NCBI GenBank assembly: GCA_000438255.1
Contig: FR901894.1
Location: 2,595 to 22,678, forward strand
Length of the DNA: 20,084 nucleotides
Direction: 5' to 3'
Origin: Clostridium sp. CAG:389
GTDB lineage: Bacteria; Bacillota; Clostridia; TANB77; CAG-508
Below the pieces are notes generated by a model, which was not told the DNA's origin, made no database searches, and worked only from the letters and a program-made list of their open reading frames with translations. How positions within the stretch are numbered: position 1 is the stretch's first letter; each line of letters opens with the position of its first letter. Both the position numbers and the translations under genes were made by a program. Of the stretch, positions 1 through 7,854 are shown piece by piece.

Positions 1-3
1 AAG

Positions 4-2841
4 ATGAATGATAAAATAATAATAAAAGGTGCAAAAGAACATAATCTAAAAAATATAAACTTAGAAATACCAAGAAACAAAATGGTAGTAATAACAGGAC
101 TTTCAGGATCTGGAAAATCATCCCTAGCATTTGACACGTTATATGCAGAAGGACAAAGAAGATATGTAGAAAGTTTATCTTCATATGCAAGACAATTCTT
201 AGGAATAATGGAAAAACCAGATGTTGAATCAATAGAAGGATTATCACCAGCAATATCAATAGACCAAAAAACAACATCTAAGAATCCACGTTCAACAGTA
301 GGAACAGTAACAGAAATATATGACTATATTCGTTTATTATATGCAAATATAGGTGTACCATATTGTCCAAACTGTGGTAAAAAAATCGAAAAACAATCAA
401 TAGACCAAATAGTTGACAATATTATGGAACTTGAAGAAGGCACAAAAATTCAAATATTAGCACCTGTTGTTAGAGGCAGAAAAGGAGAATTTGTAAAACA
501 ATTAGAGGTTTACCAAAAGGATGGATTTGTAAGAGCAAGAATTGATGGCGAAGTTTATGATTTATCAGATGAAATTAAACTAGATAAAAACAAAAAACAT
601 GAAATTGAATTAGTTGTTGATAGATTAGTTGTAAAACAAGAAATAAGAAGTAGACTTACTGAGTCTGTTGAAATAGCTTTAAAACATGCTGATAATCTTG
701 TTTTGGTAAATATTATAACAAAAGACGAAAATAAAACAGTTTTATATAGCTCAAACTATGCATGTCCAGACTGTGGTTTCAGTTTTCCAGAAATAACACC
801 AAGAATGTTCTCATTTAATAATCCATATGGAGCTTGCCCAACTTGTATGGGTATAGGATATTTGATGAAAATGGACGAAGATTTAATTGTTCCAGATAAA
901 GATAAAACCTTATATGATGGAATTAAGGCATTTGGTGCAAGTACAATGAAAAAAGGCGATACAATGGCTAAAATGTATTTTGAAAGTATTGCAAAACATT
1001 ATGGTGTGGAGATAAAAGGTGTTCCTATTAAAAAATTGCCAAGATGGTTTATGGAAAAAATTTTATATGGTACAGGAGATGAAAAAATTGATTTTGAGTA
1101 TTCTTCTGCTGCTGGTGTAAGAAAGTTTACAGCACCATTTGAAGGTGTGTTACCAACACTTGATAGACGTCACAGTGAAACACAATCACAAGGAATGAGA
1201 GCGTTTTACGAAATGTATATGACAAATTCACATTGTCATACATGTAATGGTGCTCGTTTGAAAAAAGAAATATTATGCATCAAAATAAATGATAAAAATA
1301 TAAATGAAATAACAGATATGTCAATAAAAGCTTTAAAGGAATTTTTGAGTTCATTAAAATTAACTCAAAAAGAAGCAATGATTGCAGATATGATTTTAAA
1401 AGAAATTAATAAAAGACTTCAATTTTTAATAGATGTAGGACTTGAATATCTAACATTATCAAGAAGTGCAGGAACATTATCAGGAGGAGAAGCACAACGT
1501 ATACGTTTAGCAACTCAAATTGGTTCAGGACTTACAGGGGTTATGTATATTTTAGATGAGCCAAGTATTGGTCTTCATCAAAGAGATAATGATAAATTAA
1601 TAGCAACACTTAAAAAGTTGAGAGACCTAGGAAATACGTTGTTAATTGTAGAACATGATGAAGATACAATGTATGCAGCAGACCAGATTATTGATATTGG
1701 CCCTGGTGCAGGTGTTCATGGCGGTAATGTTATGGCACAGGGAACAGCAGAAGAGGTTAAGTTAGTAAAAGATTCTGTTACAGGTCAATATTTAAGTGGA
1801 AGAAAGAAAATAGAGATTCCTAAAAAAAGGAGAAAAGTTGTAAAATCAAAAGCAATTGAAGTTAAAAATGCAACAGAAAACAATTTGAAAAATATAAGTG
1901 TGAAGTTTCCACTTGGTGTATTTACTTGTGTTACAGGTGTTTCCGGTTCAGGTAAATCAACACTTGTAAATGAGGTTTTATATAAAACAATTGCAAAAGA
2001 GTTGAATGGTGCTTCTGAAAAACCAGGAAAATGCAAAGAAGTAAAAGGTTTAGAGAATATTGATAAGATTATAAATATTGATCAATCTCCAATAGGAAGA
2101 ACACCACGTTCAAACCCAGCAACATATACAGGAGTATTTGATTTAATTAGAGATATTTTTGCTGGTACAAATGAGGCTAAATTGCGTGGATTTGAAAAGG
2201 GAAGATTTAGTTTTAATGTAGCAGGAGGAAGATGCGAAAGTTGTAATGGTGATGGAGTTCATAAAATAGAAATGCATTTTTTACCAGATGTGTATGTACC
2301 TTGTGAAGTTTGTAAAGGTAAGAGATATAATAGAGAGACATTAGAGGTAAAATATAAAGGGAAGAGCATTGCTGATGTTTTGGATATGACTGTTGAGGAA
2401 GCATTGGAGTTTTTTGATAAAATTCCAAAAATAAAACAGAAAATTCAAACTTTGTATGATGTTGGCTTAGGTTATATTAAACTTGGACAACCTTCAACAA
2501 CATTGTCTGGTGGAGAAGCTCAAAGGGTTAAACTTGCGACTGAGCTTTCTAAAAGAGCGACAGGAAAAACTTTGTATATTTTGGATGAGCCCACAACTGG
2601 TCTTCATATTGCGGATGTTCATAGATTGGTTGATATTTTGCAAAGGTTAGTTGATACTGGTAACACGATTGTTGTTATTGAACATAATTTGGATTTGATT
2701 AAAACTTGTGATCATATTATTGATTTGGGTCCAGAAGGTGGAGATGGTGGTGGCCAAGTTGTTGCTGTTGGTACTCCTGAACAAATTTGTAAGAATGAAC
2801 AAAGTTATACTGGTATGTTTTTGAAGAAGTATTTAGAATAA
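4..2841 (+). CDS. uvrA: Excinuclease ABC subunit A (UvrA)
   Basis: DNA damage-recognition ATPase of nucleotide excision repair; it works with UvrB to load it at lesions. The 945-aa product has the usual UvrA length and order. First ABC module: Walker A GLSGSGKSS near residues 32-40, zinc module C254/C257/C278/C281, signature LSGGEAQR and Walker B YILDEPS. Second ABC module: Walker A GVSGSGKST near 645-653, zinc module C744/C747/C767/C770, LSGGEAQR and YILDEPTTGLH. All nucleotide- and zinc-binding residues I looked for are present. Only three bases precede the ATG, so the ribosome binding site and any upstream partner (often uvrB) lie outside the window. A terminator follows directly, so it ends its operon. 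Codon choice changes strongly along the gene, from A-ending to T/G-ending codons (see findings). Confidence 0.98.
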   Translation: MNDKIIIKGAKEHNLKNINLEIPRNKMVVITGLSGSGKSSLAFDTLYAEGQRRYVESLSSYARQFLGIMEKPDVESIEGLSPAISIDQKTTSKNPRSTVGTVTEIYDYIRLLYANIGVPYCPNCGKKIEKQSIDQIVDNIMELEEGTKIQILAPVVRGRKGEFVKQLEVYQKDGFVRARIDGEVYDLSDEIKLDKNKKHEIELVVDRLVVKQEIRSRLTESVEIALKHADNLVLVNIITKDENKTVLYSSNYACPDCGFSFPEITPRMFSFNNPYGACPTCMGIGYLMKMDEDLIVPDKDKTLYDGIKAFGASTMKKGDTMAKMYFESIAKHYGVEIKGVPIKKLPRWFMEKILYGTGDEKIDFEYSSAAGVRKFTAPFEGVLPTLDRRHSETQSQGMRAFYEMYMTNSHCHTCNGARLKKEILCIKINDKNINEITDMSIKALKEFLSSLKLTQKEAMIADMILKEINKRLQFLIDVGLEYLTLSRSAGTLSGGEAQRIRLATQIGSGLTGVMYILDEPSIGLHQRDNDKLIATLKKLRDLGNTLLIVEHDEDTMYAADQIIDIGPGAGVHGGNVMAQGTAEEVKLVKDSVTGQYLSGRKKIEIPKKRRKVVKSKAIEVKNATENNLKNISVKFPLGVFTCVTGVSGSGKSTLVNEVLYKTIAKELNGASEKPGKCKEVKGLENIDKIINIDQSPIGRTPRSNPATYTGVFDLIRDIFAGTNEAKLRGFEKGRFSFNVAGGRCESCNGDGVHKIEMHFLPDVYVPCEVCKGKRYNRETLEVKYKGKSIADVLDMTVEEALEFFDKIPKIKQKIQTLYDVGLGYIKLGQPSTTLSGGEAQRVKLATELSKRATGKTLYILDEPTTGLHIADVHRLVDILQRLVDTGNTIVVIEHNLDLIKTCDHIIDLGPEGGDGGGQVVAVGTPEQICKNEQSYTGMFLKKYLE

Positions 2842-2842
2842 A

Positions 2843-2893
2843 AAAAGTTCCTTAGCGATAGTCCATGATATTGGCTACCATTAAGGAACTTTT
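2843..2893 (+). terminator. Terminator after uvrA
   Basis: A perfect 12-bp stem pairs AAAAGTTCCTTA (2843-2854) with TAAGGAACTTTT (2882-2893), beginning just after the uvrA stop. The 27-nt loop can form a small inner stem (TAGTC with GGCTA). The U-tract is short and embedded in the stem, so strength is uncertain, but position and symmetry fit an intrinsic terminator. Confidence 0.75.
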
Positions 2894-2949
2894 ATTGCAT
2901 ATACAATATTTGAGTGTGAAATTGAGTATATATTTATAAAACAATACTA

Positions 2950-2978
2950 TTGAATTTTATGTTAATTAGTAGTATAAT
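2950..2978 (+). promoter_or_regulatory. Sigma-A promoter for the DUF7694-like gene
   Basis: TTGAAT (2950-2955), a 17-nt spacer and a perfect TATAAT (2973-2978). Transcription should start near 2985, giving a leader of about 83 nt before the ATG at 3068. Confidence 0.75.
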
Positions 2979-3020
2979 AATGTTATAACATTTTATAGCC
3001 TTTGAAAAAATGTAAAAAAT

Positions 3021-3059
3021 TTCGGAGGCATATAGACCTCCGAACAATAACAAGGAGGA
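3021..3059 (+). promoter_or_regulatory. Leader hairpin with a competing Shine-Dalgarno
   Basis: A perfect 8-bp inverted repeat, TTCGGAGG (3021-3028) and CCTCCGAA (3037-3044), sits in the 5' leader. Its right arm contains CCTCC, an anti-Shine-Dalgarno. That CCTCC can pair with GGAGG of the left arm or with GGAGG of the real ribosome binding site AAGGAGGA (3052-3059), seven to eight bases further on. The two pairings exclude each other, the layout of a translational on/off switch. The repeat and complementarity are seen directly; the switch is inferred. Confidence 0.5.
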
Positions 3060-3067
3060 AAGAACAA

Positions 3068-3703
3068 ATGAAAAATTTAAAAAAGATTGAATTGCAGCAT
3101 GACATTATTGCTGAAAGCTTTTTGCGGATGAATGGAATAGAAGCAGAAACACGATCGGAGTTTTTAACAATTTTTGAAGACCAGATTGTGCAAATAACAG
3201 GATTTAATTATATTCATAATGAGTGGGAACGGGTTATAGTTTATATGCATTCTCGTTGTGCAACATATGATGAGATGTGTAGAATGAAAGATTGCTTTTT
3301 TGAGAAAGATGAAATTGCTATACAGATTCATCCACCAAAATCAGAATATGTTAATATATGTGAGTTTGCACTGCATTTATGGCGCAATAAAAGACTTTCA
3401 GAAAAAAGTGAGAAAAGGCTTCGTGAAAAAGTTTTAAAGGCTTACAAAGAAGCAAAAGAAATTTATTTTGCAAATGCGAAAAGAGATTTTTTAGTACCAG
3501 GAGAAGAAAAAGTAGTGGCTGTTTGTGGTGAAAATAGATGGCCAACTTGGGAAGAAGTTTGTGCTGTAAAACAACGCTATTGGGAACCGGAGGAGGCTGC
3601 GGTGCAATTTAACCTCTCAATAGAAGAGGATATAAATGCAGAATATATGATTTTACTTTGGGATGCAGCAGATATGTTGTTACCACCAAAGGAATTTGTG
3701 TAA
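3068..3703 (+). CDS. Protein with two DUF7694-like domains
   Basis: A 211-aa cytosolic protein of unknown function. I chose ATG 3068 because AAGGAGGA lies eight bases before it; a TTG 66 bases upstream is in frame but would start inside the leader hairpin. The first unit (about residues 53-107) has the pattern WERV-Y-DEMCRMKDCFF-IHPPKSEYVN-ALHLW, which I recognise as the DUF7694 pattern common in phage and mobile-element proteins. The second unit (about 147-200) repeats it in weaker form: EKVV-PTWEEVCAVKQRYW-VQFN-ILLW, without the HPPKSEY core. A charged helical linker (108-135) joins them. There is no signal peptide or membrane segment. It is a single-gene unit with its own promoter and terminator. 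Family assignment is from memory of the motif. Confidence 0.8.
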   Translation: MKNLKKIELQHDIIAESFLRMNGIEAETRSEFLTIFEDQIVQITGFNYIHNEWERVIVYMHSRCATYDEMCRMKDCFFEKDEIAIQIHPPKSEYVNICEFALHLWRNKRLSEKSEKRLREKVLKAYKEAKEIYFANAKRDFLVPGEEKVVAVCGENRWPTWEEVCAVKQRYWEPEEAAVQFNLSIEEDINAEYMILLWDAADMLLPPKEFV

Positions 3704-3721
3704 AGCAGTTTTTCGACAGAG

Positions 3722-3750
3722 AAAGGCAATACTTTTTGTATTGCCTTTTT
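3722..3750 (+). terminator. Terminator after the DUF7694-like gene
   Basis: A perfect 11-bp stem, AAAGGCAATAC (3722-3732) with GTATTGCCTTT (3738-3748), a T5 loop and a T-run at the 3' side. Canonical intrinsic terminator. Confidence 0.92.
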
Positions 3751-3835
3751 CCTATATTTAAAATAGATATGCAAAAACAATAATTTAAACTAGTATATTA
3801 GGATAATTCAAAAATTATTAATTTTAAAATTCTAC

Positions 3836-3864
3836 TAGACAAAAATAATAAAAAGATATATAAT
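3836..3864 (+). promoter_or_regulatory. Promoter of the T-box/valS operon
   Basis: TAGACA (3836-3841), a 17-nt spacer and a perfect TATAAT (3859-3864), just upstream of the T-box leader. Predicted transcription start is near 3871. Confidence 0.75.
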
Positions 3865-3904
3865 TATAGTATATTAAAAAATGAAAATGACATAATAGTA
3901 TAAA

Positions 3905-4165
3905 TTATAAAAACGAAGAAAAAGAGAAGTACATTTAAAACTAATTTAAAGAGAATAGAAGTCATAGGCTGGAAACTTCTAAAATAAAGATAAATGGAAA
4001 GTAGCTTTGGAGTTGATAATCTGAAAATAAAAATAGGATTATACGTAATACTGCGTTAAAGTAAAAAGAGATATTATTTATTAAATAAATAATAATTAAG
4101 GTGGTACCGTGAGACAAAAGCTCGCCCTTATGCTTAAATAAAAAGCATATTGGCGAGTTTTTCTA
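3905..4165 (+). promoter_or_regulatory. Valine-specific T-box riboswitch
   Basis: This leader senses uncharged tRNA and lets transcription continue when charged tRNA-Val is scarce. The T-box core AAGGTGGTACCGTG is at 4098-4111, with TGGT positioned to pair the tRNA acceptor end. In Stem I, AGTA (3928-3931) forms the left side of the specifier loop, CATTT (3932-3936) pairs with AAATG (3992-3996), and GAAAGTAG follows. The specifier is therefore GTA (4001-4003), a valine codon, matching valS downstream. A distal hairpin TAGAAGT/ACTTCTA (3956-3962, 3975-3981) carries a GGCTG loop. An 8-bp hairpin (4073-4080 with 4086-4093) precedes the antiterminator. It controls both the epimerase gene and valS, as no other promoter is visible. 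Confidence 0.93.
4117..4162 (+). terminator. Regulated terminator of the T-box
   Basis: CTCGCC (4121-4126) pairs with GGCGAG (4152-4157), extended inside by ATGCTT (4130-4135) with AAGCAT (4143-4148), and followed by TTTTT. It competes with the antiterminator formed by the T-box core just upstream. Confidence 0.88.
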
Positions 4166-4227
4166 TATATTAGAGAAATCATTGTCAATCAATCTCTTTT
4201 TTACAAAAAATATGAAGGAGGTATAAA

Positions 4228-5079
4228 ATGCTAAAAATACAAACAAAAAAAGAAGGAGCAGAATTAACAAGTATAAAACAAAATGATAAAGAAATGCTAT
4301 TTCAAGGAGCACAAGTATTAGACAAAAATGGTAATGCATTTTGGAAAAGACAAGCACCAATTTTATTTCCAATAGTAGGACAACTTAAAAATTCAAAAAC
4401 AGAAATAGAAGGAAAAACATATGAAATGTCACAACATGGATTTGCACGAGATATGAAATTTGAAGAAATATCAAAAACAGAAAATGAACATCATTATATG
4501 CTTAAATATAATGAAGAAACATTAAAAAAATATCCATATAAATTTGAACTACACGTTATATATGAAATTGAAAAAGATACTTTAATAGTAACATATAAAG
4601 TAAAAAATGTAGATGAAAAATCAATATACTTTGGATTAGGTGGACATCCAGCATTTAATTGTGATTATAGTAATGGTGAATATGAAATTGCTTTTTCAGA
4701 AAATGAAGATGAAATAGAATTTTTAAAATTGAAAGATGGACTTATAGATACAGAAATTGCTGATAATATTTTAGAGGATAATAAAATTTATTTAAAAGAG
4801 AATACTTTTGATAATGATGCTGTTATTATGAAAAATATAAAATCAAATAAGGTTGTTTTGCAAAATCATAAAACAAACAAAAAAATATTAGAATTTGATT
4901 TTACAGGTTTTCCATATTTGGCTCTGTGGTCAAAAAAAGGAGCACCATTCGTCTGCATTGAGCCTTGGCAAAATACAGCAGATAGAATAGATAGTACACA
5001 GATTTATAAAGATAAAGAAAATATTATAAAATTAGAGAAGAATAAAGAATTTGAATGTAAGTATTCAATTAAATTTTAA
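4228..5079 (+). CDS. Aldose 1-epimerase family protein (LacX-like)
   Basis: A 283-aa galactose-mutarotase-superfamily enzyme, expected to interconvert alpha and beta anomers of a sugar or sugar phosphate in the cytosol. The family pattern is clear: FWKRQAPILFPIVGQL near 38-53, QHGFARD (H70, R74), GLGGHPAF (H140) and the late CIEPW (E245) fit the substrate-binding and general acid/base positions of this superfamily. Length is normal for the LacX-like branch, which lacks the extra regions of GalM. AAGGAGGT lies six bases before the ATG. It sits between the T-box and valS (21-nt gap), so its expression should rise on valine-tRNA starvation, which is unusual for a sugar enzyme. The exact substrate cannot be told from sequence. 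Confidence 0.92.
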   Translation: MLKIQTKKEGAELTSIKQNDKEMLFQGAQVLDKNGNAFWKRQAPILFPIVGQLKNSKTEIEGKTYEMSQHGFARDMKFEEISKTENEHHYMLKYNEETLKKYPYKFELHVIYEIEKDTLIVTYKVKNVDEKSIYFGLGGHPAFNCDYSNGEYEIAFSENEDEIEFLKLKDGLIDTEIADNILEDNKIYLKENTFDNDAVIMKNIKSNKVVLQNHKTNKKILEFDFTGFPYLALWSKKGAPFVCIEPWQNTADRIDSTQIYKDKENIIKLEKNKEFECKYSIKF

Positions 5080-5100
5080 AACAATAGGGAGGAATCAAAA

Positions 5101-7776
5101 ATGGATAAAAAATTAAACGACAAATACAACCCACAAGACTTTGAAGAAAAATTATATCAAGAATGGGAAGAAAAAGGATACTTTAAACCAAGTATGGATA
5201 AAACAAAAGAAAGCTATTGCATAATGATGCCACCACCAAACGTAACAGGAAAACTACACATGGGACATGCACTAGATGACACAATACAGGATATATTAAT
5301 AAGATTCAAAAGAATGCAAGGATACAACACACTATGGCTTCCAGGTTCTGACCATGCAGCAATAGCAACAGAAGTAAAAGTTGTTGCAAAAATGAAAGAA
5401 GAAGAAGGCTTAACAAAAGCAGACATAACAAGAGAACAATTCTTAGAAAGAGCATGGGCATGGACAAAAGAATATGGTGGAACAATAAAAAAACAACAAA
5501 GAAGACTAGGATGTTCATGTGACTGGGACAGAGACAGATTTACAATGGATGAAGGATTATCAGAAGCGGTATTAGAACAATTTATCCAATTGTATAATAA
5601 AGGATTAATATATAAAGGTAAGAAAATGATAAACTGGTGTCCATCATGTCATACAACAATATCTGATGCAGAAGTTGAATATGAAGACGAACCATCACAC
5701 TTATGGCATATTAGATATCAAATTGCAGGTGAACCAAACAGATATATTATAGTAGCAACAACAAGACCTGAAACAATGCTTGGAGACACAGCAGTTGCAG
5801 TACATCCAGATGACGAAAGATACAAAGACTTAGTAGGCAAAAAATGTATTTTACCAATAATGAACAAAGAAATACCAATAATAGCTGACGAATTTGTAGA
5901 AAAAGAATTTGGAACAGGATGTGTTAAAATCACACCAGCACATGATCCAAATGATTACCAAGCAGGTTTGAGAAATAACCTAGAAATTATAGAAGTATTT
6001 GATGACAGTTCAATTATGGGAGATTTAGTTCCAGAATATAAAGGAATGCCAGCAATTGAAGCTAGAAAGCTAATTGTAGAAAAATTACAAGAATTAGGAA
6101 ATTTAGTAAAAATAGAAAACTATACACATAATGTCGGAAAATGTTACAGATGTCATAACACAATAGAACCAAGAATATCAGAGCAATGGTTTGTATCAAT
6201 GAAAGATTTAGCAAAAAGAGCAGCAGATGCAGTTAGAAATGACGAAGTAAAATTTGTTCCAAAAAGATATGAAAAAATGTATTTCAACTGGTTAGATAAT
6301 ATTCAAGACTGGTGTATATCAAGACAATTATGGTGGGGACACAGAATACCAGTATACTACTGTGACGAATGTGGACATATGCATGCAGCAAAACAAATGC
6401 CAGAAAAATGCGAAAAATGCGGTTCAACAAAATTACATCAAGATGAAGATTCACTAGATACATGGTTCAGTTCAGCATTATGGCCATTCTCAACATTAGG
6501 CTGGCCAAATACAGAATCAGAAGACTACAAAACATTTTATCCAACAAATGTATTGGTTACTGGATATGACATTATAACTTTCTGGGTATCAAGAATGATG
6601 ACACAAGGCTTAGAACTAACTGACAAAAATCCATTCAAAGATGTTGTAGTACATGGAATTGTAAGAGATTCACAAGGAAGAAAAATGTCAAAATCATTAG
6701 GAAATGGAATTGACCCAATTGAAATAATTGACAAATATGGAGCAGATGCACTAAGATTTTCAGTTCTTTCTGGAACAACAATGGGAAATGATATTAGATA
6801 TATGCCAGAAAAACTAGAACAAGCATCAAATTTTGCAAATAAAATTTGGAATGCAGCTAAATTTATAAAAATGAATTTAGTAGAAGATGAAGAAGTAATC
6901 AAATTTTTTGATGAAAATTATGATAGAGAAACAAAATCTTTTAAAGAAAATGGTTTAAGAATAGAAGATAAATGGATTATATGTAAACTAAACAAAGTAA
7001 TTAGAGATGTAACTAAAAACATAGAAAATTACGATCTAGGTGTTGCACTTGATAATATATATAGCTTTATTTGGAATGAATTTTGTGACTGGTATATAGA
7101 AATGGTAAAAACAAGATTATACAGTGAAAATCAAGAAGAAAAAGTAAGAGTATGTTTTGTACTTGACTATGTATTTGGAATATCACTAAAATTATTACAT
7201 CCGTTCATGCCATTCGTAACATCAGAAATTTACAGCAAATTAGTACAATATAATGAAAAAGAATTAATGATGTCAAAATGGCCAAAATATAAAGAAACAT
7301 TAAATTTTGTTGAAGAAGAACAAACAGTTGAAAAAATAAAAGAAATCATTACAGAAATAAGAAATGTAAGGGCAAACATGAATATCCATCCATCAAAAAA
7401 ATCAGAATTAATATTTGTAACTAAAAAATATGAAAATGAAATCTGGGAAGCAAAAGATTTTATCTTAAAGCTAGGACTTGGAGAAAAAATAGTAGTTCAA
7501 AAAGATAAATCTGGAATACCAGAAAATGCAATAAGCATTTTAAAAGATGGAATTGAGCTATATATGCCACTAGAAGATTTAGTAGACATGGAGGAAGAAA
7601 GAAAAAGACTAGAAGAAGAAAAGACTAGATTAGAAAGTGAAGTAGCAAGATGCGAAAAAATGCTCTCAAATCCAGGATTTGTTAACAAAGCACCTGAAAA
7701 GAAAATACAAGAAGAAAAAGATAAATTAGAAAAATACAAAGATATGCTTGCTAAGGTAGAAGAAAGATTAAGATAA
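5101..7776 (+). CDS. valS: Valine-tRNA ligase (ValRS)
   Basis: Charges tRNA-Val with valine, with an editing domain that removes mischarged threonine. The 891-aa class I synthetase is full length. The Rossmann fold starts with PPPNVTGKLHMGH (HIGH motif as HMGH, 53-56) and ends at KMSKS (528-532). The editing (CP1) insertion includes TTRPETMLGDTAVAVHP. Cys pairs C180/C183, C348/C351 and C421/C424 with C437/C440 look like zinc knuckles. An anticodon-binding helical domain follows, then a C-terminal Glu/Lys-rich coiled-coil arm (about 825-891), the ValRS tRNA-binding arm. AGGGAGGA lies seven bases before the ATG. The gene is under the valine T-box together with the epimerase gene. Codons stay A-ending throughout, unlike uvrA. 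Confidence 0.98.
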   Translation: MDKKLNDKYNPQDFEEKLYQEWEEKGYFKPSMDKTKESYCIMMPPPNVTGKLHMGHALDDTIQDILIRFKRMQGYNTLWLPGSDHAAIATEVKVVAKMKEEEGLTKADITREQFLERAWAWTKEYGGTIKKQQRRLGCSCDWDRDRFTMDEGLSEAVLEQFIQLYNKGLIYKGKKMINWCPSCHTTISDAEVEYEDEPSHLWHIRYQIAGEPNRYIIVATTRPETMLGDTAVAVHPDDERYKDLVGKKCILPIMNKEIPIIADEFVEKEFGTGCVKITPAHDPNDYQAGLRNNLEIIEVFDDSSIMGDLVPEYKGMPAIEARKLIVEKLQELGNLVKIENYTHNVGKCYRCHNTIEPRISEQWFVSMKDLAKRAADAVRNDEVKFVPKRYEKMYFNWLDNIQDWCISRQLWWGHRIPVYYCDECGHMHAAKQMPEKCEKCGSTKLHQDEDSLDTWFSSALWPFSTLGWPNTESEDYKTFYPTNVLVTGYDIITFWVSRMMTQGLELTDKNPFKDVVVHGIVRDSQGRKMSKSLGNGIDPIEIIDKYGADALRFSVLSGTTMGNDIRYMPEKLEQASNFANKIWNAAKFIKMNLVEDEEVIKFFDENYDRETKSFKENGLRIEDKWIICKLNKVIRDVTKNIENYDLGVALDNIYSFIWNEFCDWYIEMVKTRLYSENQEEKVRVCFVLDYVFGISLKLLHPFMPFVTSEIYSKLVQYNEKELMMSKWPKYKETLNFVEEEQTVEKIKEIITEIRNVRANMNIHPSKKSELIFVTKKYENEIWEAKDFILKLGLGEKIVVQKDKSGIPENAISILKDGIELYMPLEDLVDMEEERKRLEEEKTRLESEVARCEKMLSNPGFVNKAPEKKIQEEKDKLEKYKDMLAKVEERLR

Positions 7777-7780
7777 AAAC

Positions 7781-7822
7781 CTGGTGGTTTGGCTCATAGC
7801 CCACATTGGTCGGACCACCTCC
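7781..7822 (+). other. GC-rich structured spacer, valS to DnaB-like gene
   Basis: This spacer is much more GC-rich than its surroundings. It can fold with outer arms GGTGGT (7783-7788) and ACCACC (7814-7819) around an inner hairpin GGCT-CAT-AGCC (7791-7801). It ends in CACCTCC (7816-7822), the same sequence as the 16S rRNA anti-Shine-Dalgarno. No U-run follows, so it is not a normal terminator. It could shape translation of the next gene, process the transcript or be a small RNA; the sequence does not decide. Confidence 0.45.
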
Positions 7823-7854
7823 AAAGGGAAAAAAGTGAGCGAAAGGAAAAAATT

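Noticed and set aside
3002..3067. Upstream TTG start that would lengthen the DUF7694-like protein by 22 residues.
   Set aside because: The extension covers the leader hairpin and the real AAGGAGGA ribosome site, and its peptide is basic and low in information.
6537..6902. A 121-codon open frame on - inside valS.
   Set aside because: valS is intact through this region, including KMSKS; the reverse frame has no start signals or motifs.
7789..7854. Upstream TTG start that would lengthen the DnaB-like protein by 22 residues.
   Set aside because: It begins inside the GC-rich folded spacer without a ribosome site, while ATG 7855 has AAAGGA at good spacing.
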